From Paenibacillus sp. BIHB 4019 (lineage in GTDB: Bacteria; Bacillota; Bacilli; Paenibacillales; Paenibacillaceae), in NCBI RefSeq assembly GCF_002741035.1, contig NZ_CP016808.1, positions 496,001 to 560,000 on the forward strand: DNA of 64,000 bases. Reading direction: 5' to 3'. How positions within the stretch are numbered: the first letter of the stretch is position 1; each line of letters begins with the position of its first letter. Under the pieces are notes generated by a model. That model saw only the letters and a program-made list of their open reading frames with translations, was not told the DNA's origin and searched no databases. Of this stretch, positions 51,139 through 60,226 are shown in pieces. The position numbers and the translations under genes were made by a program.

Positions 51139-54100
51139 CTATCTCCCCGTGCCTTGGAAATCATTGCGCACCGAGAAGCTCGATTCAAACATCGCGATAT
51201 CCCCGTATTGAAAGCGATACGTCTGACCGCTATAACTCACACTGCTCAGCGGCTGTCCTTCAATTTCCCACATATTCGCCATTGGCGCGTCATACCGGAT
51301 TTCCGGATTCGCCTTGCGCTCCTGCTGGTAGGCACTCAGGTCAAAATGAACCATCAGGTAGCCATTTTTCAAAAACGCCGCTTCGCTGCCATTCAGTGCC
51401 CCGCCGTTTTGCCTTGCCACCTCTAAAATAGTCGTGCCCTTCGGCAGCACATACGGCGCGATCGGCAGGCTGTACTCCCCATACCACCGCTGTACACTCC
51501 GCATCGCTTGCACCGCATTCACACTTGCCGGTACTTGCGAGCCACTTGGTCCCACTAGCGTGCGGGATGCATACGACAGCTCTTCCAAGCCGTAACCTGC
51601 ACTAATGACCGTTTTCCGCGTAATGTAGTGCTTCCAGAACTTCTCCCATGAAGCGCCAAACCGATTCGCTGGCGACAAGAGATAATCATATTCATAGCTT
51701 GCCGCTTGGCTCAGCGAGGTCGTCGTCACCCCGCGCAGCAGATCCGCCAGCTGATATGTCCGGCTGTACAGCTCCTGATCCCGCGCCGACCCGACTTTAA
51801 TCAGCTTGTTCCGTGGACCGGATACGTCGTAGTACAAGTCGACTTCTTGCGCACTTCCGCCCTGCTTGCTCACAAACCAGAAACTCGGCTGGATCTGAAT
51901 GCCCGCATCCTTGCCGCTGTAGCTGCCGATGGTTTCAAAATAGAATGAGATCGGGTACCCATTATGCGGTACCGTGGCCGCTTCCCGTGGATGCGAGCCC
52001 GGTCGAATTGGCAGCAGGCGTGAAGGCTGGCTCGCTAGAGCCGTCTCTTCCCGGTCCTTCGTCCGTCCACCGGATTCATAGACGTAGCCCGAATGCTGCT
52101 TCGAGCCTTTCGCGGTGCGAAACACCGATTCATAGCGCAGGTCGCCTATATCGGTGATGGTGAAATCCGAAATGCGGCCTTGTACGGTGAAGAGCAGCGT
52201 GCGGCTTGCTCCGTAGTTCGCGAGATCGCCATTGAAATCGGTCTGATACGCCGATGAGCCATCTGGCGTATTAATCGCCCACGCCTGCGTCACCGCATCG
52301 TAATTCCCTTCCGGTACCCAGACCGGAATCCGGTACGTTTGCTTCGCTGCTCCAACGGGATAATCGATCCACGTTTGTGCGGGATAGAAGGTGCTGCCGT
52401 GGTACACATCAAATGGGAATACAATCCGTTTGTTTCGTGTATATCTTGCGTAGTCCCGGTTGCCGTATCCGAGCTGATTCAAATGCGGCGCTGTCTCATC
52501 AAAGTCGACGGAAAACTCCCGTCCCAGCACAAGCACCGTTCGCGCCATATTCGGGATGACGCTCTGGTCAAAGCCGCGGTTTTCATCCGGCGCTTCAGAG
52601 TCATTGACCACGGGGGTATGGACGGTCACCGTGTTGAGTCCGTCAATCGGGAACGTTTGAACATCCCCTTCGCCATTGATCGTCAGCAGGCTATCGTACG
52701 ACAGGATGCCATCACTCGGCTCATCCCGGCTGTTCGCACGGGTAGCAGGGATAATTAGGCCACTCTCGTAGAGCACATCTTCCCCGATCTCCTCGGCTTC
52801 CACGATATCGATTGGCTCTGGCGTTTCATCGTCCTGCTGCACGTCGTCCATGATGACGGAGCCGTCGAAATCTAGGCGGTCGTTCCATACCTTGATGCGT
52901 CCAACCTGCCCCTCCGCCTCTTCGCTCCAGTCCTCCGACGGCACGCTCGGGCGGCTGCTGCCGCCATCAATCGTTTCCCCTGCCAGCACTTTCGCACTGT
53001 ACGGCGGTTTCTCCATATGCTCAGCCGTCACGCCCCCTTGTACATCCGGCGCGGTATATCCAATTGGCAGCAGAGTAATCGCCCCATAAGGCAGCGCATA
53101 TTGGTTCAGCGTCGCTTGCTTGAGTCCCCACGCATCGAACGTCGTAATTTCCCAATAGGCAAACGGTCGCTCCACGTCATAGATCGTCGTCACCGTCTCG
53201 GATTCCTGATGACGGACCGTTCTCGTTCTCGGATTGCCATCCGAATCGGTCCCATCTGACTCCTCCGTTTGCCATTTCAGCGTATACGTTTTGGACACCG
53301 GAATTTTAAACGTACAGGTGCCTATTTCTTGATCAAATGTATAGTCGAAGAGATACGCTTTGCCGAATACATTCGCATACAGTGCATCACTGCTTGGTAT
53401 CCCCTTGCTCACATCGAATTGCTCTGCTCCTCGCGCATCTGCCCGAATCTCTCCTCGGGCATCCGGCGTTATAGAGGTTTGGCTTCTACTTAGACCCGGC
53501 GTCGGAACGCACATGTCCGAAGGCTCACAGCTTGCTCCTGTACACGTGGTAGCTCCCACCGTGAGCGTAATTCTCGCCGTGATGTTATACCCATTTGCTC
53601 CATCATCTTTCCAGTTCGCCGTAATAACAGCCGAGCCTCGGCTATGTGCCGTTGCTAAACCTGTCTGTTCATCGACGGAAATGACGGCCGAGCGATCACT
53701 TTTCCATGTCACCCTATTCGTCATGTTCTGCCAGCCTAAAGGCTTATAGCCATCCGTTTTTATTTCAGCTTTCAACTGACTTGTCGCTCCAATGGAGGCA
53801 GGTGAATCTCCTATAATTCTTATTTCTTTCGTTTGCTTATCGACCCCGCGCCAAATTAATAATGTTTCAAAAATATAATGAACACCGTATTTTTCCAACA
53901 CGCCTCCTGGTCGATAAATACCTAAGCCATTACTAATCTGATGATTAGGGCCTCCTGTTGTTACTTTATAGACCAAAAAGTTTTTATTCGTTATACCAGG
54001 ATTCAGCCAGTGTCCAATTGAACCTGGATAATAATTCATATTCACAAATCTATGTTCGCCCGGAGTGCTTGAAAGGGAATACTCTCCCATCTGCATAGCA

Positions 54101-54525
54101 TGTGGCTCGTTATTTTTATCTACAAAGCTTTGTGGAGCATACAGTGACATATCCGTTACACCAACGAATGAAGTTGGGACTGGATATGGATTTGTATTTC
54201 GATCTGCCCCCGTGTTCATGTTTGCTGCATTAGCCATTCTAGGATAACCTTCAGCTTCTGACTCCGAAGATTCCGCCCTAAAGCTACCATCATCCAATTG
54301 GGTCCAAATGATTTTGGGCTTGACGATGTCTCCTGCTACTACTTTATAATGCTTGTGCTGTTTGGAACCTGTATACCCAGCAGAGAGAGGCTCAAATGTA
54401 ATATCGCCTGCTGGAGGAAGTTCAATTTCATCATTTGCAGCTATTGAATGCCCCGATCCTATTGTAAGGAGAAGAATTACAAGGGCCATTACTGTGAAAA
54501 CCTTTTTTAACATATGCATATCCAC
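51139..54525 (-). CDS. Large secreted DUF5704-like protein with Ig-like domain
   Basis: This 1128-residue exported protein has signal peptide VFTVMALVILLLTIGSGHSIAA. A BIG_2-like domain (about 240-325; LKAEIKTDGYKPLG, SAVISVDEQTGLATAHSRGSAV) and a Cys pair (TCTGASCEPSD) follow. The rest is long beta-rich segments with conserved-looking Trp/Tyr motifs and no anchor or catalytic motif I recognise. It resembles DUF5704-type proteins of Paenibacillus/Brevibacillus from memory. It starts three bases after the SLH gene and ends 27 bases before the toxin. GTG 54525, ATG 54519 or ATG 54513 may be the start. Confidence 0.72.
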   Translation of the reverse strand: MDMHMLKKVFTVMALVILLLTIGSGHSIAANDEIELPPAGDITFEPLSAGYTGSKQHKHYKVVAGDIVKPKIIWTQLDDGSFRAESSESEAEGYPRMANAANMNTGADRNTNPYPVPTSFVGVTDMSLYAPQSFVDKNNEPHAMQMGEYSLSSTPGEHRFVNMNYYPGSIGHWLNPGITNKNFLVYKVTTGGPNHQISNGLGIYRPGGVLEKYGVHYIFETLLIWRGVDKQTKEIRIIGDSPASIGATSQLKAEIKTDGYKPLGWQNMTNRVTWKSDRSAVISVDEQTGLATAHSRGSAVITANWKDDGANGYNITARITLTVGATTCTGASCEPSDMCVPTPGLSRSQTSITPDARGEIRADARGAEQFDVSKGIPSSDALYANVFGKAYLFDYTFDQEIGTCTFKIPVSKTYTLKWQTEESDGTDSDGNPRTRTVRHQESETVTTIYDVERPFAYWEITTFDAWGLKQATLNQYALPYGAITLLPIGYTAPDVQGGVTAEHMEKPPYSAKVLAGETIDGGSSRPSVPSEDWSEEAEGQVGRIKVWNDRLDFDGSVIMDDVQQDDETPEPIDIVEAEEIGEDVLYESGLIIPATRANSRDEPSDGILSYDSLLTINGEGDVQTFPIDGLNTVTVHTPVVNDSEAPDENRGFDQSVIPNMARTVLVLGREFSVDFDETAPHLNQLGYGNRDYARYTRNKRIVFPFDVYHGSTFYPAQTWIDYPVGAAKQTYRIPVWVPEGNYDAVTQAWAINTPDGSSAYQTDFNGDLANYGASRTLLFTVQGRISDFTITDIGDLRYESVFRTAKGSKQHSGYVYESGGRTKDREETALASQPSRLLPIRPGSHPREAATVPHNGYPISFYFETIGSYSGKDAGIQIQPSFWFVSKQGGSAQEVDLYYDVSGPRNKLIKVGSARDQELYSRTYQLADLLRGVTTTSLSQAASYEYDYLLSPANRFGASWEKFWKHYITRKTVISAGYGLEELSYASRTLVGPSGSQVPASVNAVQAMRSVQRWYGEYSLPIAPYVLPKGTTILEVARQNGGALNGSEAAFLKNGYLMVHFDLSAYQQERKANPEIRYDAPMANMWEIEGQPLSSVSYSGQTYRFQYGDIAMFESSFSVRNDFQGTGR

Positions 54526-54528
54526 TCA

Positions 54529-55812
54529 TTACTCTCTATTCAATTTTATAGTCCCTACAGTGCCGTCAGCCGCAGTAATAAATTGCATACCGATAATACC
54601 AATAGCAGTCCATACCCTTCTTGGTTTCCCTACTTGTAAAAAGTCAGAAAAATCCTTGTATTGTAATGAAGCTCCATAAAATCTTGGCAAAGTTTCGTAA
54701 CCAAATTGTTCTGGAGCATCGCCAAGTATGACTGTTCCAGTTAACACTCTATAGCTGTCCCCATACTCGGAAGAATATTTCATTTTCTTCTCAGCGGTGA
54801 CGGTTGCCTCAGTGTATACTCCAAACGTATCGTATACTGATTGATAAAACATGTTTCCATAGATACCTCTATCTTCCGTTCCCAACGGTTTCGAAATATC
54901 CACTACTATCATTCGATTTAAAACAAAAGTGCCCCGTTTCCCCTTCATAATAAATTTTTTCCCCATGATATTATAAACAGGTGCCACAACGCCCTTGCTA
55001 TCTGTGGACCATGTTGCATTGCCAAGGCTAACCGCATTCGTGCCATACAGTCCAACTTCTCTCAATTCATTCAATCCTCTATAGCTTTCCGCCTTGCTTC
55101 CTTCAATTCTTAAATAGCGGTAAAGCATGACCGCAACCTCTGCACGCGTCGTTGTATTTTCCAGTCCAAAGCTGTCATCTGGATTTCCTTTCATCAGTCC
55201 CGTTCCTCGTGCAAGAGCGATGTAAGGCGTTTGGGTTTTGCTAATACCTGTCTTATATGTCTCGGTAAATGGCAATAACGTACCTTCTACCTCTTTCAAC
55301 GCTGTTTCAAAACTAGCTTCGCTGCGCACCAGGCCCTGTGAAAACCACTTCGCCATATCATATCGGGTCATCGCTTCATTTGGTTTAAACTTGCCCCCCG
55401 GCGCATCGCCTGCCTTAATAAAACCAGCTCCTACTGCGCCCTCAATAGCACTTGCTGCCCAATAGCCGCTCGGTACATCCGTTAGGCTCAGCTTGCTTCC
55501 ATCCTTTTTATTCTTCGTTATCCGCACTAGCACACTCGCAAGTTCAGCACGTGTAATGAGGCCATTGGGCTTAAACGTTCCATCCGAGTACCCCTTAAGA
55601 TATCCATCCGCTATGGCCTGCTTGATCGTCGCTTCTGCCCAGTGCCCCTTTATATCCTTAAAGCTTGCTGCACTTGTGCTCTCATATACCTGCCGATCTT
55701 TCAATATTTCTTGGTTCAGCCTATTTGCTTCCTTCGCCGCAGCCATACCGCCTTGCAGCAATATACTTATAGAAACGACCCCAGCTATTATGTTTTTTGC
55801 CTGTCTTTTCAT
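54529..55812 (-). CDS. SLH-domain surface protein
   Basis: This 427-residue protein has a signal peptide (IIAGVVSISILLQGGMAAA) and three SLH repeats in the N-terminal 240 residues. These are FKDIKGHWAEATIKQAIADG with GYSDGTFKPNGLITRAELAS, LTDVPSGYWAASAIEGAVGAG, and the degenerate third at YIALARGTGLMKGNPDDSFG. The C-terminal about 180 residues (YRGLNELREVGLYG onward) are beta-rich and unassigned. First of the four-gene operon. The ATG follows AAGGAG. It probably tethers or organises the secreted partner at the wall. Confidence 0.85.
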   Translation of the reverse strand: MKRQAKNIIAGVVSISILLQGGMAAAKEANRLNQEILKDRQVYESTSAASFKDIKGHWAEATIKQAIADGYLKGYSDGTFKPNGLITRAELASVLVRITKNKKDGSKLSLTDVPSGYWAASAIEGAVGAGFIKAGDAPGGKFKPNEAMTRYDMAKWFSQGLVRSEASFETALKEVEGTLLPFTETYKTGISKTQTPYIALARGTGLMKGNPDDSFGLENTTTRAEVAVMLYRYLRIEGSKAESYRGLNELREVGLYGTNAVSLGNATWSTDSKGVVAPVYNIMGKKFIMKGKRGTFVLNRMIVVDISKPLGTEDRGIYGNMFYQSVYDTFGVYTEATVTAEKKMKYSSEYGDSYRVLTGTVILGDAPEQFGYETLPRFYGASLQYKDFSDFLQVGKPRRVWTAIGIIGMQFITAADGTVGTIKLNRE

Positions 55813-55839
55813 TTCTCATTTCTCCTTGTTTATAAAATA

Positions 55840-55869
55840 TATATATGAAATATAGAACTTCATTTTCAA
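55840..55869 (-). promoter_or_regulatory. Candidate promoter of the SLH-toxin operon
   Basis: On the minus strand TTGAAA (55864-55869) and TATATA (55840-55845) are 18 bases apart, about 30 bases before the SLH start. The 426-base interval 55813-56238 is AT-rich. Apart from this and the terminator near 56190, nothing was seen in it. Confidence 0.45.
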
Positions 55870-56173
55870 TTATTTACCTTAACCATTATTACATCTAAAT
55901 ACCTAATTTTCCACATGTTTTTGTGTACATAGTATGATAAATCGAATATTAAGTCCCGATAATTTAGCGTGAAAGAGAAGAAAGTCGAGACTTTTTTACT
56001 ATAAAAAATGGTGTGACTACTTCGATCTATTACGTATATAGAATTAAAATCTGTAAATCTTTCCGCGGCTTAATAAAGCGAAAAAACGAACTAATATGGC
56101 TAGAGAATGTTATCTTAGGAAAAATGAATAGGGATATGAAAAAATCTAGTAGAATCGATTAACAATAATGAAC

Positions 56174-56207
56174 AAAAAAAGCATAACGCTGTCATTCAGC
56201 GTTATGC
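56174..56207 (-). terminator. Terminator of the zinc-starvation operon
   Basis: GCATAACGCTG / CAGCGTTATGC (56181-56191 with 56197-56207) has loop TCATT and a TTTTTTT tail on the minus strand, just after the ferredoxin-like gene. Confidence 0.88.
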
Positions 56208-56238
56208 CCTCTGCTCTTGCCTATGCTTCTCCACTTGC

Positions 56239-56628
56239 TTAAGCTCTTTCCACTCTCTTCACAAGCGGCTTGCTGATGCCTTCCGCCGCACTGCCCGTCG
56301 CTGCGAAGCTATCCGCTTCGTAGTTATACGAGATTCGCTCCGGCAGCGGCATCCGATTGCCGTCTAGCAGTTCGCGAACGAGCTCGCGGCCAAGCTCTGG
56401 CGTCATGCCGTTATACCAGTTGCCGTCGGGATAGACGACCACATTGCAAGCATCCTCGCATCTGCCGTTGCACATCGTCTTCGTCGTATGGACGAAAGAA
56501 TCCGCTTCGTGCCTCGCAAGCTCCTCACGGATGGCGAGCGTTACCTCTTCCGCGCCGCTGCGTTTACAGCTGCCTCCGTTGCATAGAAGCAGATGATGGC
56601 GCGTCTGCGTCAGGTTCCAAGTTGCCAT
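56239..56628 (-). CDS. Thioredoxin-fold [2Fe-2S] ferredoxin-like protein
   Basis: This 129-residue protein has a [2Fe-2S] thioredoxin-like ferredoxin pattern: LLLCNGGSCKRSGA (first Cys pair) and MCNGRCEDACNVVVYPDGNWYNG (second cluster). A C-terminal tail of about 40 residues has no match. Such proteins appear beside CobW-type GTPases in metal-starvation operons. It is last of the operon, about 20 bases after rpmG. A third Cys (CEDAC) adds a spare ligand. Electron transfer or metal handling is inferred. Confidence 0.75.
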   Translation of the reverse strand: MATWNLTQTRHHLLLCNGGSCKRSGAEEVTLAIREELARHEADSFVHTTKTMCNGRCEDACNVVVYPDGNWYNGMTPELGRELVRELLDGNRMPLPERISYNYEADSFAATGSAAEGISKPLVKRVERA

Positions 56629-56647
56629 CCTCTTGAAGCCTCCTTTC

Positions 56648-56797
56648 CTACCTCGTTTCCCGGTGTACAGTTACCCGCTTGAGGCGAGGACTGTATTTGC
56701 GCATCTCCAGCCGCTCCGGGGTCGTACGTTTATTTTTGGAGGTCGTGTAGTTGCGGTCACCCGTCTCCGTACATGCCAACGTTACAGTTACTCTCAT
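56648..56797 (-). CDS. rpmG: Ribosomal protein L33, zinc-independent paralogue
   Basis: This 49-residue protein is too short for usual ORF lists. It reads [17 protein letters not shown], then [19 protein letters not shown] and VTVHRETR, a clear bL33. The zinc-ribbon Cys pairs are lost (CTET, KYSP), leaving a single Cys, so it is the zinc-free form that replaces the Cys-rich L33 under zinc limitation. The ATG follows GGAGGTGAG. It lies 45 bases after the GTPase gene in the zinc-starvation operon. Confidence 0.93.
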   Translation of the reverse strand: MRVTVTLACTETGDRNYTTSKNKRTTPERLEMRKYSPRLKRVTVHRETR

Positions 56798-56842
56798 TAG
56801 GCTCACCTCCTTTTATAACATATTATTGAACGGCCTGTCTCC

Positions 56843-58078
56843 TTAATTTATCGCGCAAGCCTCCTGCTGCGACTGTGGAAACGGATCAATAAGGCTGTTC
56901 CAATCCTGCTTCATCTCTTCCTTCGTCAGCAAGCACTCGTCAAGCGTGGCTTCAATCTCGGCGCGCTGCAAATCGATTCCGATGAACACAACCTTATTGA
57001 TTCGGTCGCCATACATCGGATGCCAGCTGTCCGCCAGCTCAGGCTCCGACTCAAGCAGCAGGTGCTGCTCTGATTCAGGAAGCGCAGCCACCCACAGCCC
57101 AGCAGGCCCAAATTGAATCGACGGCCCCGCCTGGCTAATGCTCTGCGCCTGCAAGCTGCGGGTTGCCAGCCACATAATGCCTTTGGCCCGGATAATGTCC
57201 GAAGGCCACTCCTCCATCCAATGCATCAAGCGCCCCGGATGAAAAGGCTTCGCCCGCACATAAACGAATGAGCCTATGCCGTATTCTTCCGTTTCTGGCG
57301 TATGTACTGGGGCATTCAGCTCCCGCATCCAGCCAGCCGATACGCTGGCTTCTTCAAAGTTGAATCTGCCGGTATTCAAAATTTCCGCAGGATCTACCTT
57401 GCCCTGCTCGGTGCGAATCAGCTTGGCACGCGGCTGAAGTGTACGAAGCACGCCTTCCAGCTCGTCCAAATCCTCCTCGCTCACCAGATCGCATTTATTT
57501 AGCAGCAGCACATCGCAAAATTCAATTTGGTCGATCAGCAGATCAACGACCTCCCGGTGATCTTCCTCATGCGCCCCTTGGCTGCGTTCAAGCAGCGTCT
57601 CGCCAGAGGCATAGTCATGCCAGAAGCGGTACGCATCAACGACCGTCACCATGCAGTCCAAGCGGCAAAATTGTGACAGGTCAATACCCTGCTCCTCATC
57701 AATATAGGTGAACGTTTGGGCAACGGGAACCGGCTCGCCCACGCCTGTCGATTCAATCAAAATATAATCAAAGCGCTCCTGCTTCGCCAGCCGCTCCACC
57801 TCGCGCAGCAAATCCTCGCGCAGCGTGCAGCAGATGCAGCCATTCGACATTTCCACCAGCTGCTCATCGGTGCGGGACAGCCCGCCTTCTTTTTGAACCA
57901 AAGCCGCATCGATGTTGACCTCGCTAAGATCATTGACGATGACCGCCACCCGAAGGCCATCGCGATTGTTCAGCACATGGTTGAGAATCGTCGTTTTGCC
58001 TGCCCCTAGATAACCGCTCAGCACCGTTACGGGAATTTTAAAACCTGCTTGTTTCTCCACTACTGCTTCCTTGTCCAT
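56843..58078 (-). CDS. zagA: COG0523/CobW-family GTPase, ZagA (YciC)-like zinc metallochaperone
   Basis: This 411-residue G3E GTPase has Walker A GYLGAGKTTILNHVL, the CxCC metal motif in GCICCTLREDLL, Walker B region YILIESTGVGEP, base-recognition NKCD and a CobW C-terminal domain (about 290-390). YciC/ZagA is Zur-regulated in B. subtilis and supplies zinc to FolE under starvation. Its place between znuA and a zinc-free L33 makes this assignment firm. The ATG at 58078 follows GGAAGCG. The 89-base gap from znuA holds no promoter that I can defend. Confidence 0.9.
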   Translation of the reverse strand: MDKEAVVEKQAGFKIPVTVLSGYLGAGKTTILNHVLNNRDGLRVAVIVNDLSEVNIDAALVQKEGGLSRTDEQLVEMSNGCICCTLREDLLREVERLAKQERFDYILIESTGVGEPVPVAQTFTYIDEEQGIDLSQFCRLDCMVTVVDAYRFWHDYASGETLLERSQGAHEEDHREVVDLLIDQIEFCDVLLLNKCDLVSEEDLDELEGVLRTLQPRAKLIRTEQGKVDPAEILNTGRFNFEEASVSAGWMRELNAPVHTPETEEYGIGSFVYVRAKPFHPGRLMHWMEEWPSDIIRAKGIMWLATRSLQAQSISQAGPSIQFGPAGLWVAALPESEQHLLLESEPELADSWHPMYGDRINKVVFIGIDLQRAEIEATLDECLLTKEEMKQDWNSLIDPFPQSQQEACAIN

Positions 58079-58167
58079 TCGTTCTCACGCTTCCCTTCAT
58101 ATATAGCTTGTAAATAGCTTGGCCTAAACGCTAGATGGCCTATTGCTGGCTACGGCTTAAAACTGCC

Positions 58168-59283
58168 TTATTCGTTCAAAGCGAGCTTCAGTGCTTCCAG
58201 GTTATTTTTCATTACACCAATATAATCGAGCCCATCTGCCGCTTCTTCCTCTGTCAGCCCTTCAAGCGGATTAAGTACAGCTGTTTTGGCGCCGATTTCG
58301 CTTGCAATCGTGCTGGCGATTTTCGGATCAACCAACGTTTCGAAAAATATCGTCTTTATTTGCTGCTCCTTCGCCAGCTTCACAATTTCCGCCATTTGCT
58401 CCGGGGATGGCTCCTGGTCAGGAGAAAGGCCGGAAATCGGCACCTGCGTCAAGCCGTATTCACGCGCCAAATAGCCAAAAGCCGCATGCTGGGTAACAAA
58501 CTCCGAACGCTTCGCTCCTGCAAGCCCTGTTTTATAAGCCTCGTCAAGCTCTTGAAGCTTGGCAATATAAGCATCAGCGTTCGCTTTGTAGTTGTCGGCA
58601 TGGGCGGGATCTGCTTTCGCGAACGCCTCTTGAATCGCTGCAACTTCTGCTTGTGCCAGCTTTGGACTCAGCCATACATGCGGATCGAGGCTATGCTCAT
58701 GAGCGTGATCATGCTCCTCCTCGTGAGCAGCTTCCTCATGCTCGGCAGCATGGTCATGATCATGTTCCGCATCCGCATCTGCATCACTCTCAGCTCCGTG
58801 CGCCTCTTCTCCATGCGAATGCCCATCTTCTTCGCCCTCTGCTAGTTCAATGCTGCTGCTCGCTTCCACGACGATGCGCTTCTCATTAGCCGCGCTGTCT
58901 AGCGCCTGTTCCGCCCAGCCTTCTACGATGCCGTTATATACGAATACATCTGCCTCTTTCAGCACCGCCATGTCCTTGGCACTTGGCTCCCAGTCATGCG
59001 GCTCCGTGCCGGCCGGAATAAGCGCCGTTACATCGGCATATTCGCCGCCCACCTGCTTGCTGAATTCATACATGGGATAAAAGGTAGTAACGACTTGCAG
59101 CTTCTTGGCTTCCGTCTCCCCCGCAGCTGGCGAAACGCTTGGCTCTGACGAAGCAGCACCTCCATTATCTGACTGCGCCCCAACTGTATTCGCCCCATTC
59201 GAGCTTCCTGCCGCGCCGCATCCCGACAACAACAGCACCGCTGCCATTAATAACAAAGAAATTTTACTAAACATAACTTTCAT
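58168..59283 (-). CDS. znuA: Zinc-binding lipoprotein of a ZnuABC importer
   Basis: This 371-residue lipoprotein has signal LLLMAAVLLLSGCGA (lipobox LSGC). Cluster 9 metal-binding-protein motifs include FYPMYEFSKQVGG, AGTEPHDWEPS (His ligand), DPHVWLSP (His) and VTQHAAFGYLAREY (His). Between the first two domains is a roughly 60-residue His/Asp/Glu-rich loop (HDHDHAAEHEEAAHEEEH) typical of zinc-specific members. The start ATG 59283 (MKVMFSK) follows GGAGG. The frame opens at 59319. It overlaps znuB by 17 bases. Confidence 0.93.
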   Translation of the reverse strand: MKVMFSKISLLLMAAVLLLSGCGAAGSSNGANTVGAQSDNGGAASSEPSVSPAAGETEAKKLQVVTTFYPMYEFSKQVGGEYADVTALIPAGTEPHDWEPSAKDMAVLKEADVFVYNGIVEGWAEQALDSAANEKRIVVEASSSIELAEGEEDGHSHGEEAHGAESDADADAEHDHDHAAEHEEAAHEEEHDHAHEHSLDPHVWLSPKLAQAEVAAIQEAFAKADPAHADNYKANADAYIAKLQELDEAYKTGLAGAKRSEFVTQHAAFGYLAREYGLTQVPISGLSPDQEPSPEQMAEIVKLAKEQQIKTIFFETLVDPKIASTIASEIGAKTAVLNPLEGLTEEEAADGLDYIGVMKNNLEALKLALNE

Positions 59284-60226
59284 TTTCTGTACCTCCATGT
59301 GTGTGAGTAGCTGGTGCATCCAGCTTGTTGCTCTTCATACGGGGAAAAGCGTCCTGCTTCGCCACTTGCCCCGTTTGATGATGGTTGATGAGGGTGCGAT
59401 TTTGCCGATTGCCCAGCTTGCCGGCGATTACGGATACCTTCTTCAATACAATGCCAAGGATCAGCAGCGCCAGCAAAAATAGGGCGATCGTTCCGCCCGG
59501 CGGCGTTCCCAGCTCATAAGAGGCGGTCAGTCCGGTAAATACGCCCGACACGCCGGCCAGCATCGCAATAATGAGCGCTGCCGCAAAGCTGCGGGCAAGG
59601 CGAACCGCCAGCGCCGCAGGCAGCACGATCAGCGCCGATACGAGCAGCACGCCTACAATCGGCATAGCCGCAGCGACAATCATGCCCGTCACCATGCTGA
59701 ACAGCATGGAGATGAGCCGGACGGGAATGCCATTCGTTTGTGCCGTTTCCTCGTCGAAAGCCATCTGATACAGCGGTCTGCGCAGCAAAATAAAAAAGAT
59801 CGCGCCTACTGCCGCCGCACCGAGCATGAGCATAAGCTCGGCTTCATTCACCGCGACGACGGAGCCGAATAAATACGAGGAGAAGCTTTTGTTCATTCCC
59901 TTATTCAGCCCCATCAGCACAACTGCGCTCGACAAGCCGCCAATCATAATAATGGCAATCGACATTTCGCTGTAGGCTCGGTAGGAGCGCCGAATATATT
60001 CAACCGCTATCGCTCCCGCTACAGCAGCAGCGAACCCGGCGTAGGAAGGATTCCAGCCTAGATAGGCCCCCGCGGCAACGCCAGCTAATGATACATGGGA
60101 AAGCATATCCGCCATCAGCGCCTGGCGTCTCAGCATTAAATGTACGCCCAGTACTGAAGCGGCTAAAGCGATGATGCCTCCGGCGCAAAATGCCCGCTGC
60201 ATGAAGTCGTAGTGCAGCATTTCCAT
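59267..60226 (-). CDS. znuB: Zinc ABC transporter permease
   Basis: This 319-residue, eight- to nine-helix ABC-3 family permease has QRAFCAGGIIALAASVLGVHLMLRRQALM, DMLSHVSLAGVAAG and GMIVAAAMPIVGVLLVSALIV, the group hallmarks. The ATG at 60226 (or 60220) lies in the GGGGGAGGGAGG ribosome site inside the znuC end, so it overlaps znuC by 64 bases. The C-terminal 50 residues are hydrophilic, longer than usual. Confidence 0.9.
   Translation of the reverse strand: MEMLHYDFMQRAFCAGGIIALAASVLGVHLMLRRQALMADMLSHVSLAGVAAGAYLGWNPSYAGFAAAVAGAIAVEYIRRSYRAYSEMSIAIIMIGGLSSAVVLMGLNKGMNKSFSSYLFGSVVAVNEAELMLMLGAAAVGAIFFILLRRPLYQMAFDEETAQTNGIPVRLISMLFSMVTGMIVAAAMPIVGVLLVSALIVLPAALAVRLARSFAAALIIAMLAGVSGVFTGLTASYELGTPPGGTIALFLLALLILGIVLKKVSVIAGKLGNRQNRTLINHHQTGQVAKQDAFPRMKSNKLDAPATHTHGGTENESYV

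Noticed and set aside
58135..58845. Plus-strand ORF opposite znuA
   Set aside because: It is an antisense frame of the zinc-binding protein, including its His-rich loop.
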